A stretch of DNA of 64,000 nucleotides from Serinus canaria (Eukaryota > Chordata > Aves > Passeriformes > Fringillidae), in contig NC_066313.1 of the NCBI RefSeq assembly GCF_022539315.1, positions 72,171,934-72,235,933 on the forward strand. Direction: 5' to 3'. The notes beneath the pieces were generated by a model. It had not been told where the DNA came from. It saw only the letters and a list, made by a program, of their open reading frames with translations, and ran no database searches. Below, piece after piece: positions 1-10,766 of this stretch. A program made the translations under genes and the position numbers. Each line of letters opens with the position of its first letter. The stretch's first letter is position 1.

Positions 1-559
1 TCAAATGAAAGTGTGGAATAATCCACACCTAGAACTGGTTTTGCAGTCTTGTGTTGAAATTGCTGACATGGATTAAAGATTTCTTTTAAATTGAAAGCCT
101 TTTGTTTTACAGTTCTGAATGACCACTTGCAGCTTTGAAGCACACTAAGAAAAATTTCTGGCTTTCAGGGGTGAGGTGTGACATTTAAAATTTGTGCATG
201 GAGAAAATTCTTGATTTTGGCATCAAGGAAGCCGTTCTTAAAGATAACCTGATGCCTCCCATGTTGGCTGCTCTAACAGCTCCCATCGGACTTCAGCTTG
301 TAGACAGGACAGGAATTTATAAATTGGTCCCGTGTCACGTTTGCCTCAGGAAACTGAAACTTCTGAAGATGCCCTGAAGACTGCGGAATTCTTGGAAACT
401 TTTGTCAGAAAAACAAGTTTGGCATTTCAAGCCAAACTGAACGGCGTACCTTACTGACAGCGTTAAGCCTGTTGCTAGCAGTTCCCCAAAGCGCTGTAAT
501 TTTTTTTTTTCGTGTTTTTGGGTCGAAATTGCTCCCCTACCATGCCAGCGCTTGCTTTG
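1..559. other. Sequence 5' of the GPC5 CpG island, no gene seen
   Basis: This is moderately AT-rich sequence before the CpG island. A 61-codon open frame at 192-377 (+) starts with an ATG, but it has no recognisable domain or splice context and is treated as chance. A T-run lies at about 500-510. No clear TATA box is visible near the expected start of transcription. In the human genome the miR-17-92 host gene lies upstream of GPC5. None of that cluster is recognisable here, so if synteny holds it lies outside the window. Confidence 0.5.
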
Positions 560-1120
560 CCTTTGGGTTTCTTCTCCGCATCCCGGGTGTACGTGGTAGG
601 GCGGGGGGATTTCCTCTTGTCCCCAGCCCCGACACGGGCGCTGGGCACCGCCCTCCCGCTGCCGCCCTGGGCGTGGGGCCCCTCCTCGGGCGGGGGCCGG
701 GCCGGGCCGGGGGAGGGTCCCGGCGGGGCGGCGGGCGGCGCCTCCCCCGCGGCGGCGGCTCGGGGCGCCTCACCCCCGTCCTTGCGGCAGCTGGCGGCGG
801 TCGTGGGCTATGGGGGGGAAGCGCTTCTGCCTCGGCGTCCTGACCGTCGCCGTCCTGCTCCTGGCCGCCGCCTCGCAGGGTACGGAGCCGCCGCCGAGCT
901 GCGAGGCTGTCCGGAAAGTTTTCCAGCTGCGGCGGCTCGGCCCGCTCGGCAGCGTCCCGGAGTTCCCGCGGGCAGGTAAGGCAGAGCTGGCGGGGCGGGA
1001 GGCACCGGCGGCGGCGGGGCCGCTGGGTTTGAATTCGGTGCCGCCGGCGGCGATGGGCTGGTGGCATTGGTGGCGGGGCTCATCGGGTCCCCCCCTTCGT
1101 AGCGTCATCGCGGCTGGCCC
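560..1120 (+). promoter_or_regulatory. GPC5: CpG island promoter region of GPC5
   Basis: CpG dinucleotides are dense from about 560 to 1120, in sharp contrast to the AT-rich DNA on either side. The block covers the 5' UTR, coding exon 1 and the start of intron 1, which is the usual layout of a TATA-less vertebrate promoter. GC boxes of the Sp1 type occur at about 599-607 (GGGCGGGGG) and 688-696 (GGGCGGGGG), with a GGGCC-rich run at 692-713. A perfect match to the NF-kB consensus (GGGGATTTCC) sits at 605-614, but a 10-mer match alone is weak evidence. The transcription start cannot be placed from sequence. An ATG at 542 opens a frame that overlaps the GPC5 start out of frame, and it would matter only if transcription begins upstream of it. 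Confidence 0.8.
810..975 (+). CDS. GPC5: Glypican-5, coding exon 1 (signal peptide and mature N-terminus)
   Basis: Glypican-5 is a GPI-anchored heparan sulfate proteoglycan of the cell surface that modulates growth-factor signalling (Hedgehog, Wnt and FGF in the family literature). This exon encodes residues 1-55 plus the first base of codon 56. The ATG at 810 has a strong initiation context, with G at -3 and G at +4. Residues 1-24 form a classic secretion signal: a basic start (MGGKR), a hydrophobic core (about residues 8-21) and a likely cleavage after SQG. The mature start carries the first conserved cysteine (C31) in SCEAVRKVFQLRRLG, close to the CEEVRKLFQ-type motif of GPC5 rather than GPC3. 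The exon ends at CAG|GTAAGG, a near-consensus donor in phase 1, matching exon 2. GPC5 is preferred over GPC3 because of this motif and the exon 2 sequence. Other exons lie outside the window. Confidence 0.93.
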
Positions 1121-3256
1121 CTTACTCTAGAGAGAAAACGCTCTTCCCGGGCTGTGGGCACTGGGGCGCCCCGACACCTGCCTAAAACGTGCCCACCCAC
1201 ATCCCCTCCGTGCCGCGCAGAGCAGAGCGAGCCGGCTTCAGCTGGGGTCATCCTACTTCCAGCCGGCCGTGGGCAGGCACAGGTACATCGGTGCCAGCCC
1301 TGGAGGCTGGGGACAGCCACCTGACTGCGTCTGGGGCTGCTGGAGTCACTCTGCTGGGAAATGAGAACGACTTACGCCGCTGCCAGTGGTCGGGCTGCGC
1401 ATTTTCCGTACTGGATATCTGTCTGTCACTGGAACGTAATGGAATAAAATTCCCGGGAAAGTAGAGTCTTCATGGCAATTTGAGTATATCTAGCATTTGT
1501 ATCAGCAGTGATTATTTTTTTTTTTTTAAAGTAGATGATCAATAACATTGCAAAGCACGTATATAGTAAGGTGTACGTTTTTAGGTTTGAGGTTTTGGTT
1601 CCAGGTTTGAGAACCTCAGCTGAACTCAGAGGATTAAAATGCAAGTATTTCAGTAATCGGCGATACAGGATGAAAAACAACTTTTTTTTTAAACATCTGT
1701 AAAGTGTGTTCATGTTTGGATGACAAGTTAACTAGTAAATGAGAGTCAGTGCTTTTTAGACAGAAAGTGCAACAAAAGCTGCGTAATGTCCCCCTCACTT
1801 TAAAATATCAATAACTAACCTCATTGGTTTTTTAAAGATAATTCGTGTGGTTTTTATTAACTCTGCAAGTAGAGATAAGGCATACTAGGTTTATTTTAAA
1901 GGAATCCCTCCAAAATAGAGCTTTTAATAACTCTAGCTTTGAATGTGACAGATAATGCTTAACACAGACAATACTGCAGTGTGTAGTTTATAAATGGGAG
2001 TACTATATTTATTACCAGTACATTTATCAACATGCATGGTTGTCTTCTTGCATTGTCCTTACCTAAAGATTTTATAATTGTCTTTGATAAAAAGAAAATA
2101 AACATTTCAATTGGAAAGCCTGACGAGACAGGTACTGTGCAAATAAAGGTGTCTGTAAAGTGAAATCTGAGTTACAGTCCTGTAGGCAGTTTAGTTTTTC
2201 TGTGCTGATCATTTGTGTGAATAATCTCAGTATGAATTATATGGTATCACTTTATGGTTCCTCTCATTCCATAGCCTAGTGTAAATATTATGCTTTCTCT
2301 GTTATTATTTATTTTGGTTACTATGCCGTTCATTTGTGTACTAGGTTTAGGGAGGAAATATATTGACTCAAGAGAAAAGAACTACAGTGCCTTATATATG
2401 TTTCTTCTGCTCTGCTCCTCTGATTTCCTCCTTCTCCCTATAATATTTTTTATATCACCACTCACTTTTTTCTTTTGATTTTGACTTTTCTGCATTTCCT
2501 GATTGTAGGAAAAACCATGTTTGAATTGTAAGAATATAAAAGAATACCTTTCTCTGCTGCCCTTGCAAACAGTGAGCAGCAGGAGGTGTGGTACAGCTGT
2601 ATGGTCATCAGCCTTACACTCTATGAAGGAATTACAGTGCTGTGGGCTGCCAGAGTTCTTGTTCTGAGTAGCATAGATCTCAGATATCATGAAAAAAATA
2701 ATTGCAAACAGTAAAATCTGTCCAGAAGTGCAATGACAAGAAAATGGGGATTAAATGAGTATTTTAGAAGGTTTAGGTGTGATTAAAGGTATTAGTAGGC
2801 TTGAAGCGTAATGTGAAATGTCAGTTTTGTGCTACTGATCTTCTATATTAAGCCTTCTTTGAAGCAAGATGTAAAAATATTTTAAAACCTTTTCTAATGA
2901 CACTAAGAAATGTGTTTACGTATAAGATGTGCCCATACAGCACACACACATTTCTTGTAGCTGTCCACTTACGAAAATAGGTGTCCAAGCTGCCTTTGCA
3001 AGGTTTAATTTTAGTGCTGAAATGTAGGCATCTAGCAGCAATTTAATTTTCTTAGGGTTTCCATAATGTTCCCAGTGGGGCTGACAGATGCAATAACTCT
3101 GGGAAACTTACATCTTTCTGGTAGTGCAGTGTGCAGTGGGTGGGATACCTTTGCCATCTCAGGTGCTCCTTGTGGGCAACCACAGGGACAGCCAGTGGAG
3201 CTTGTGGCATCTTGGAGCTACTCCATTATCAAATGTTGGTGTTGTCTTCAGAATAG

Positions 3257-3297
3257 GCTGCATAAATGCTTCCGCTGCATAAATGCTTCCACTGCAT
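3257..3297. repeat. Short tandem duplication, 17-bp unit
   Basis: The unit GCTGCATAAATGCTTCC occurs twice head to tail (3257-3273, 3274-3290) and a third partial copy (ACTGCAT) follows with one change. The two full copies are identical, so this looks like a fairly recent local slippage duplication inside intron 1. Confidence 0.9.
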
Positions 3298-4490
3298 TGG
3301 CTCTGTGTCTTTATTTTAATGATACCTTAGACATAACCTAAGAACACTTTCCTTTAAATGTCTTAAGCTGACTCTTTGGGGTAGAGCATGATCACCAGCT
3401 GAAGAACAGCAGGAATGCTGCTTGATGTATGGTTTTGTATGCAGTGGAAGTCAATAAAATTATAGAGTTTATATTTGCCTTGTTCTTGTTGCATGTATAA
3501 AAAAAGGCTGTACCATTCCCATTCTTTCTGCTTCTTAGTAGGAATAAAACCAGCAGCATTATATCAGTAAATCATGCAAATTCTAGTTCTGGAGGTTGTC
3601 ATGTGTCTGTATTTTAAATATACGTTAGCTCAAAAACCTATATGTTATTTTATAGAATTAGTTTTGCAGCTATTGTATAAAGGTTGTGTATCTTTAAGGG
3701 AGAAAAAAAAAAGCCTCTGACATCCTATGCAGAAATGACATATATATGAACATGAAGGTGATCTTGAAGGATATGGAAACTACAAATTTGAGTTTGTGTT
3801 ATCATCCATATAGACAAGATATAATAGAGTTGAAAATGGCCACTAATAATCAAGATAAATTAATATATTTACCAATCCCAAGATACTTATTGGTACCCCT
3901 AGCAATCATGACATTTGACTAACTGTTCTTGTTCTTTTGTAAATGTGATTTGGGAACTACAGTACAGAGTTGTGATCAGCCTCATCACATGCTATATTGG
4001 AACATTAATTGCATTCATGCTGATTTTAAATGTTAGTTGCAAAAATACTTTGGTTTTCTCCTCTCTGGTTCTGTGCTACAAGTAGATTTTTGGTGGGACT
4101 GTACAGAATAACCTCAGTAATTAAAAATCCTGAAAGATACTTTTTTGCTCTATGAAAAATGAAATAAATATAAAAAGGACTCAGAGGTTAGGTCTGGAGT
4201 TTTTTATTTTATTTTTGTTGATCAATATGACTTCCATTATAAAAAAAAAAAGAAATTGCTGTCTGCAAAATACTTTTAAACATATTTTTATTTCCTTTCT
4301 GGTATTGTAACCCAAGATTTCTTGAAGATTTCCACTCTTTTACCCTATATGCTAGTAAATCTAGAGCTTTTAACTAACTTCAGCAGCTCTTTTTTTTTTT
4401 TCCAGACAGATTAAATGGGAGCTCTGAGCTCTTCTTGTTATCTTGGTTGCAAATAATATCTATTTTTTGGTTTCTTTCACTCACAATACC

Positions 4491-4654
4491 TAGAACAGAG
4501 AAGTTGTGGATCCCCAATCCCTGGAAGAGTTCAAGGCCAGGCATGATGGGGCTTTGAAAAACCTGGTCTAATGAAATATGTCCTTGCCCATGGTGGAGGG
4601 TTGAAACTAGATATTCTGAAAGGGCCTTCCAACCCAGACCATTCTATGATATGA
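4491..4654 (+). mobile_element. CR1 LINE 3'-end fragment
   Basis: The segment follows the 3' untranslated end of avian CR1 retrotransposons. It begins with GAAGTTGTGGATCCCC, passes through TGGAAGAGTTCAAGGCCAGG and GATGGGGCTTTGA, and ends in GGGCCTTCCAACCCAGACC followed by the ATTCTATGAT tail. Only the last ~160 bp are present, as expected for 5'-truncated copies. It is non-coding and moderately diverged. Boundaries are by eye. Confidence 0.9.
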
Positions 4655-7570
4655 TTTTAGCCACAGCAGAATAGTACAGCTGATAAACCATTCACTCTTG
4701 CCTTCGTAACAGAGAGCCTCCAGTAGGTATGTCAGTGGAAAAAATTCAGGTTTCTGTTTGCACCAAAAAGCTGAATTCTGTGACTTGTTGAAAAATGTTA
4801 CATTTACTGTCACTGTAGGATCAAGCAATTCCCAATGAAGTGGGGGGGGAAGAAAGTGCTGGAGATATTTTTTCTCAGCAGTTTGTTTTCGGTTGGTTTC
4901 TGTTTGTTTGCTTTTTTGATTTTGGGTTGGTTTATTTTTTCAGAGATCAATCGAGGCTTATTTTCAGCAAACATTGGGAGATCATGTGTGTAATTATGAG
5001 AACAAGAAGCATGAAAGTGAGTGAAGACTGTGATTATTTAAAGTTTTACTGTAAAGGCTTTTTGGTAGAGAACCATTAAGAATATGAAGTTGAATAAATG
5101 AGAAAAACCTTGCTGGAAAGATGAGATAATGTCAGAAAAAGTTGGTCTGTGGTACTGTTGTTAAGTCTAGTTAAAATATTCTTTCTAATTCCCCTAAAGT
5201 AACAATAGAAATTAGTTTAAAATCCAGCAGGTTACTTTAATACAATCCCAAGATCATATTTGAATTTTCATTTGGGTTTCTAGTATAATTTACATTCCAG
5301 TAATTTGGATTTTGGTTCTACCTCAAGTCAAATTTTTTTTTTTTCTTTTGTTGTATGGAGACAGGGACACTTGTAATTACTCTATTTGTTTAACAGGCAT
5401 TCAGAGCTCTGGAATATGATTTAATCAGAGACAGAATGTGAATTGCTCTGTCAAATCAGTTACTGATGTTCATTATATCACATCTGTTTTTGTAAGGACT
5501 GTTGCCAACAGCATAATTTTGTTTGTGTGTGAATATTTCACCTCTGGATCCACAAAATGATCACTGTGAAAAGAAATCTGACAATATTTTGAGATTAAAA
5601 TGAACAAAAAAATGGGCTTAGCTATATAGCAGTTCCCCATCTCAATCTCCAGTCTTTCAGCTTCTCTAGGAAGTCATCAGTGCTCGGTAGTCTTGATCTG
5701 GCTGGGTTGGCCTGAAAGGTGCTGCAGCTCAAGGAGCGCCTCCTGGCTCTCATGCTGAGTGGAACAGAGCAGGGTTATTTATGTCTACATTGCTTAAGGC
5801 TGGTGTCCTGTAGAAGGAATGGACTGTCCTCACTCCATGGGATTTTCTCTTGAATCTTCCTGGGAACCAGTATGATGCTTTTGTAATGCCAAGACACTGT
5901 GTGTTCCCCTGCCCTGAAATTCAAGCAGTCTCAAAAATAAGAGGCCTTTTGGACAGGATGACATGTTTTGTTCTGTGAACTGTTGTGTGGTTGTATGAAG
6001 GGATGGTTTCACCTTGCTGGAGTGCTTCTTAGTAGGCAGAAAGAAAAGCTTGGAGTGTATAAGGAAGGAGCCAAAATTTTACTACAGTGTTGTCTGGAGT
6101 GCCCTTTGAAAGCAATATATAGAATTCACCACCTCTTGAAGTGCAGGTGAGAGAAATACTGACTCCTGCAGAATGGAGCCACAGAAAAAAGTGAGATGAT
6201 AGTTCAACAGTATCAGCAGTCAGGGCCAGGTGCTTGAGGCTGTTCCCCATCTCTTTTACTGAGCAAAGCTGAAGTACCTCACAACAATCGTAGTGATAGA
6301 AGTAATGCTAAATCTGGAGTGGTGCTTGTAACAAAAATAAATTAATAAATATTAAAGGATAAGCATGAGAAGGACTTAGGTCTGATACAGGTTCCAAATC
6401 CATTTCGATATAAACCTCTGATTTGACAATTGCATCCAAGCCATATGGCATTTCAGTGCTGGCTTTTGAAAGACTGTCATGACAATCCTAAATCTGTTTT
6501 GGGATTTTTCAGACCTTGGATTTGATCTCGTGAAAGTCTAAATAGACAGGCAGAAATTTACCACAGATCTGGCATTTGCTCTTCCTGGCTGTTAATGTCC
6601 TCATCCTGTCAGCATTTGTTTATCTCAAGGTACTGAAAATACAGATTTGTACAGCTGAGACCGTGAATAAAAGTTTGAAATCAGTTCCAGATAGGTAAAC
6701 TTGCACCTTAGAACAAATATGTTTTTCTTTCCAAACTGTCTTTCTTAGACTCATCTAGATTCTTTTCAGTTCTAAAACCTTTCTTGTACCATGACTGTTT
6801 AATTCAATATATTTTTATTACAGGCTAAGGTATTTCACTTCCAGCTGTCTTGTGATCTTGTTTCAAAATGGATCACAGTGTAGAGCCATCAGAATTTGGT
6901 ATTGAAAAGAGCCAATATGCCTTTTTGGAATAGAAAGTGTTTTCTCCCTCCATTTTAAAATTGGTTATTGATAAAACAGTTCTTCTGGAAGATGGAAAGT
7001 TTTTTAGGTGTGAAAACTCAGAAAATAATTGTCTGGGGTTTTTTTTAATATTGCTTATACTGAAATGGAAAGACCTGTTTCACATTCTGGTTTGTGTGTC
7101 TTCTGAAACATTATCTGTAAGCTGTTCCTCCTTCTGTAGATCTCTAAAAAAACAACTGGAAAACCACTCTGTGGGTTTTGAGCAACAATTCAATTTTTGG
7201 TCAGTTGTGTTCTTTGTAGGTTGTATTTGGTTATGTTTTCCTGGCCAGTGAAAGCAGCTGTGCTTAATGAGCTGGAACAAAAGTAGATCAATAAAATGTA
7301 CTTCATATGTACATGATTAGCAGTCTTAAAACTATAAAACAAAATTCACTTAGGGTTGGGAATGAGATCCATGTTGGAAAGATGCTGCTTAAAAATGCTT
7401 TTCATAACATCAAGGAAATAAAATAATACTGAAGTTTCATCTGAAGCCATAAATAAATATTCATAATTATTTTTGGGTTTTGCTAAAAGTGTGTCTTCTT
7501 GAAGCTATACTCAAGTCCATAAAGCCTAGATAAAGTTTCAAAGTAGTTTCTGTAGCAGTGATACTTATAT

Positions 7571-7626
7571 CTTCTGCTTTACAAGAATATCTATATATCT
7601 ATATATTTATACTTCTGCTTTACAAG
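7571..7626. repeat. 15-bp direct repeat around TATA-type simple sequence
   Basis: CTTCTGCTTTACAAG occurs at 7571-7585 and again at 7612-7626. The spacer is a (TATATC)-like simple repeat. The period is 41 bp. It is most simply a small local duplication mediated by the AT-rich repeat. Confidence 0.85.
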
Positions 7627-8437
7627 TGGCAAAGGTTTGAAAGTTAAGCAGTGTCTAACAATTGGTTAAAATACTAAGAAGAGTTTGGGTAATAGACCTA
7701 ATTTTAAGTTATTTCATTTTAATATTAGACAAGTATTATTAATGTCTATGCCTGTGTACCCAGGGAACTGTACGTTACCCTGTATATTATTTGTTAATAA
7801 TAGAAATGTAGAAGTTGAAAGGTCATGCAGATGAAAATAAGTTTCTTACTATGTTTCCAAGAAATCTTTCATATCTGTCAATGAAATAATGTATTTGAGA
7901 AAAAAATTTGGACTGGACTGTTAAGTTTTGTATTACTATAACTTAAATTCTCATATTTATTCTTTCATAATATGTTTGTTCTTTATATTAGAAAGCATTG
8001 CTTAGATACAGTATTAAAAAAGAAAAGGATTTTTAATACCATATGATAACAAGCAAGGTGAATCATGCTTTTTATGCTTGATTATGCTCCAGTTGTAAAG
8101 TTATAAAAGTAATGAATTTTCCCTCTGGGATTTCAACATGCCCAAAATGAAAAAAAAAAAGACACTTGTAGAGGTGTCTCCCAACCTATTAGGGAAGTAG
8201 GGAGTTGGTGTCAGGGATTCAGGGGAATGTTTGGTGTTAGAGAAAGACACAGGGAGATTAGGCTGGAAGTTAGGATTGCTCCATGTAGAAATTAATATAA
8301 GCACGTTCATTGTCAGGAATGAGCTTTCCACTGGTGTGTTTGTAATGTTTGGAAGTAGTTAGCTTTTTTTAGTGCAAGATTTACAGAAGCACAGGAGTGC
8401 CAGCCATGAGCTGCTCCAGCAGTTCAGTATTCTAGAG

Positions 8438-8590
8438 GATCATAGAATCACAGAATAGTTTGTGTTGGAAGGGACACCTAAAGTTATCTAGTCTCCAATG
8501 AGCAGGGACATCTTCAACTAGATCAGGTTGCCCAGAGCCCCATCTGAGCAGATCTTGAGTGTTTCCAGGAGTGGGACACCACCTGTATCG
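8438..8590 (-). mobile_element. CR1 LINE 3'-end fragment, minus strand
   Basis: On the plus strand the segment opens with ATCATAGAATCACAGAATAG, the reverse complement of the CR1 3' octamer tail. It continues through GTTGGAAGGGACACC, CATCTTCAACTAGATCAGGT and TGCCCAGAGCCCCATC, all landmarks of the inverted CR1 3' end. It stops about 290 bp before exon 2 of GPC5. It has no coding capacity. The 5' truncation point, near 8590, is uncertain. Confidence 0.92.
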
Positions 8591-8879
8591 TGATGTACAA
8601 TGCCTATTCAACGTATGTGACCAACATTAGTGAGCAATATTCACAGCTGGAACAGGATTGCATTGTCAGGGAAATTACGTGACTTTAATTAGCTGTAATA
8701 AGTGTACTCTTCCCACAGAATTTTAATTAGTATTCCTTTCTGTTGAACAAGACCAAATGTTTTGAAGTTTTGGGTATTTCTTCTGTGTCATTACCCATGT
8801 TAAAAAAAAAAATCTCTTTGGTGTTTGTGTTTTGCATACTTCTGTTTTATATTAATCAGTGTAACTGCCTTTTCCTTAG

Positions 8880-9041
8880 GTGTTGATCTCCAGGTTTGTA
8901 CTTCTAAAAATCCAACATGCTGTACCAAAAAGATGGAAGAAAGGTATCAGATTGCAGCAAAGCAAGATATACAGCAATTGCTTCAAACATCAAGTGCTAC
9001 ATTAAAATTTTTAATATCTCGTAATGCAGCTGCTTTTCAAG
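8880..9041 (+). CDS. GPC5: Glypican-5, coding exon 2 (N-terminal glypican domain)
   Basis: This 162-bp exon is phase 1 at both ends and encodes residues 56-109 plus the first base of codon 110. It joins exon 1 to give ...FPRAG-VDLQVC.... The exon carries the glypican N-terminal signature: C62, then C69-C70 in [13 protein letters not shown], cysteines that form disulfides in the folded core. After that comes a helical stretch ([15 protein letters not shown], then [13 protein letters not shown]). The RNAAAFQ ending and the CTSKNPTCC run match GPC5 better than GPC3. The acceptor is CTTTTCCTTAG and the donor is CAAG|GTAAAG. No frameshift or stop interrupts the joined frame. Heparan sulfate attachment sites and the GPI signal are encoded by later exons not in the window. 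Confidence 0.95.
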
Positions 9042-9542
9042 GTAAAGCTTTCTGCTATTTGTTTCCAAACTTGTTCATACTTTTCTTGATTTTAGTATTT
9101 TATTATTATGATGCAATAAAAATTATCTATTAATTTTTAGCTTCTCCCTATGCTTTTATGCTTTCAAAGAAGGAGTTCTGAATCATTCAGGTGATTAGAA
9201 ACTGCATTGCTTTTGGAATTTGGCTTTTAAAAAATTATATCTGATAAAAAGTAAGAAAACATTCTACTAAGATGCTTTGATTTTAATTGTAAACCCATAA
9301 CTTCACGTTCCTTTTAACTTCTTTAACTTGGGCCATACTAAAATGCAAAATTAATGCCTGGAGTGCTACAAAAGAGGGATTTTTTTATACCACCGTTTTC
9401 ACCCACTATATTCTTTGTCTTTTTCTAGTAGACATTCTTGGGTAGTTTGATTTTGAGATTCTTTTTTCAGATCTAGTTTTTCAGACTCTTGAGTTCCTAA
9501 ATATGATTGAAAAAATTATTGCATGTTGAACCATAGTTGTTT

Positions 9543-9608
9543 TAACTATTATTTATCAGGTAACCTCCTGTTTTAGACAACAGGAGGTTACCTGATAAAT
9601 AATAGTTA
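9543..9608. repeat. Perfect inverted repeat, 30-bp arms, 6-nt loop
   Basis: The left arm, 9543-9572, begins TAACTATTATTTATC. The right arm, 9579-9608, is its exact reverse complement. The loop is TTAGAC (9573-9578). The structure lies in GPC5 intron 2, about 500 bp past exon 2, so the pre-mRNA could fold into a 30-bp hairpin. It may come from a fold-back (template-switch) mutation, a miniature element or a small-RNA precursor. The sequence alone does not decide. Confidence 0.95.
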
Positions 9609-9996
9609 TTTGGACTGGTGGTGGCATTTCCTTTTTGTGATTACTCTTTGTATACTGTTAGTTTCTTTTGATTTAATTAGGCATAAGTTTATGCAGAAAT
9701 TGGTCACAGAGCCGCAAAGATGTGAAAATAGTAGTGATATGAGGTTGGGTGTGATGGAAGGAGGTACAGAGTTTACATGTGTTGAGGACAAAGCCCTAAA
9801 GTCTTGTCATTAGTCTGTTAATATGTACTTATTAACCTTTATGACCACTTCATTGGAAAGGATAACATGGTTACTTCATACAGGCTTGGGAAGTTATCCT
9901 TCTGGCAACTCTCTTGTTTTTAACCTGTGATGCTGAAATAATTAGCAGAATGGGGTCATAAAATGCGTAGTTGGCTTTGAAGTCCGAAAGCCTCCT

Positions 9997-9999
<3 letters not shown>

Positions 10000-10028
<29 letters not shown>
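10000..10028. repeat. Poly-T tract (29 T)
   Basis: This is an uninterrupted run of 29 T after CCTCCTCTC. It could be the A-tail of a minus-strand retrocopy. However, the sequence to its right is not recognised and no flanking target duplication was found, so it is recorded as a homopolymer only. Confidence 0.9.
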
Positions 10029-10030
<2 letters not shown>

Positions 10031-10691
10031 TTAGGCTGTCTAATGCTAAAAACAAGCTGGAGTTGGGAGTTGCTCTCCACCTTTTGGGAGTTTTGCCATT
10101 TAGCCTGCCTAACACAGCTGTCAAAGGGTATTACAATCAGGGAATCATTGATAAAATGTACAGAGAAATCTTTCCATCTCTTTTCTGCCTTTGTTCTTCC
10201 TTTCAAATTCTGTGTATTACCTTTTTCTTGTTACCACAAGAGTTAACCTAGAGTTTGGTACATGTTATAACATGTTAAATTTGCTCTCCTGTCTTCAGGT
10301 CATCATTTGCATTTAAAGAAATACTTTTCAAAGCATATACTTTAAAGTGAAATCTATTTTATATATCTTATACACTTCACATATTTTCGAAGTACATACT
10401 TTAGTAGTTTTGTCTTTATTTTATTTTTATTTAAAGAAGTATAAAAGAGAGAAGGTTGCATCAGTTCTGGTATTATTTGGATTTAAAACCTTGTTCAACT
10501 TTGAAGTAATTATTTGTGGAAAAGCATGCCATTGAATATACCACTAAGATTTGAAGAATTGCAACTATTGCTAACTAAAATTGAAGGTAAATTATTTCAG
10601 ATTTAGAAACAAGATGCTGCTGATGTTTTTTCAGCTTGGAATTCTAGGTACTTAGTAAGACATTCTATCTGGTTTGAATTCAGTTTTGACC

Positions 10692-10766
10692 CTGCTTTGA
10701 GCAGGACTTTGGGCTGGACACTTCTTTAAGGTCCTTTCCAATCTGAATTATAGTATGACAGTATCT
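10692..10766 (+). mobile_element. Short CR1 LINE 3'-end remnant
   Basis: The run GGGCTGGACACTTCTTTAAG, then GTCCTTTCCAATCTGAATTA and TAGTATGA, matches the final CR1 motif (GGACTAGATGATCTTTAAGG-type followed by TTCCAACC and the ATTCTATGA tail) with several changes. Only about 75 bp are left. It is old and truncated. Confidence 0.7.

Larger units (their letters stand above)
976..8879 (+). other. GPC5: GPC5 intron 1 (7,904 bp)
   Basis: The intron is bounded by GTAAGG at 976 and a pyrimidine-rich acceptor ending CCTTAG at 8874-8879. The first 150 bp continue the CpG island and the rest is AT-rich. It holds two CR1 fragments (about 4491-4654 on the plus strand and 8438-8590 on the minus strand), a 17-bp tandem duplication near 3257-3297 and a 15-bp direct repeat with AT-rich spacer at 7571-7626. 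I see nothing recognisable in 1120-3250, 3300-4490, 4660-7570 or 7630-8430. Short open frames there (for example 2290-2478, 3066-3341, 4840-5079, 6937-7251) show no domains and are taken as chance. Confidence 0.9.

Noticed and set aside
192..377. 61-codon open frame upstream of GPC5
   Set aside because: Short, no domain, no splice or promoter context; expected by chance.
605..614. NF-kB consensus match in the promoter
   Set aside because: Exact 10-mer match but without conservation or binding data; noted under the promoter, not called as a site.
472..1108. Several overlapping open frames on both strands (472-843, 512-979, 537-1067, 770-1108, 808-1083)
   Set aside because: They lie in the CpG island where stop codons are rare, they are Pro/Arg/Gly/Ala-rich and they shadow the true GPC5 frame starting at 810.
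10000..10250. Poly-T plus downstream sequence as a minus-strand retrocopy
   Set aside because: No recognisable mRNA or small-RNA sequence next to the tract and no flanking duplication found.
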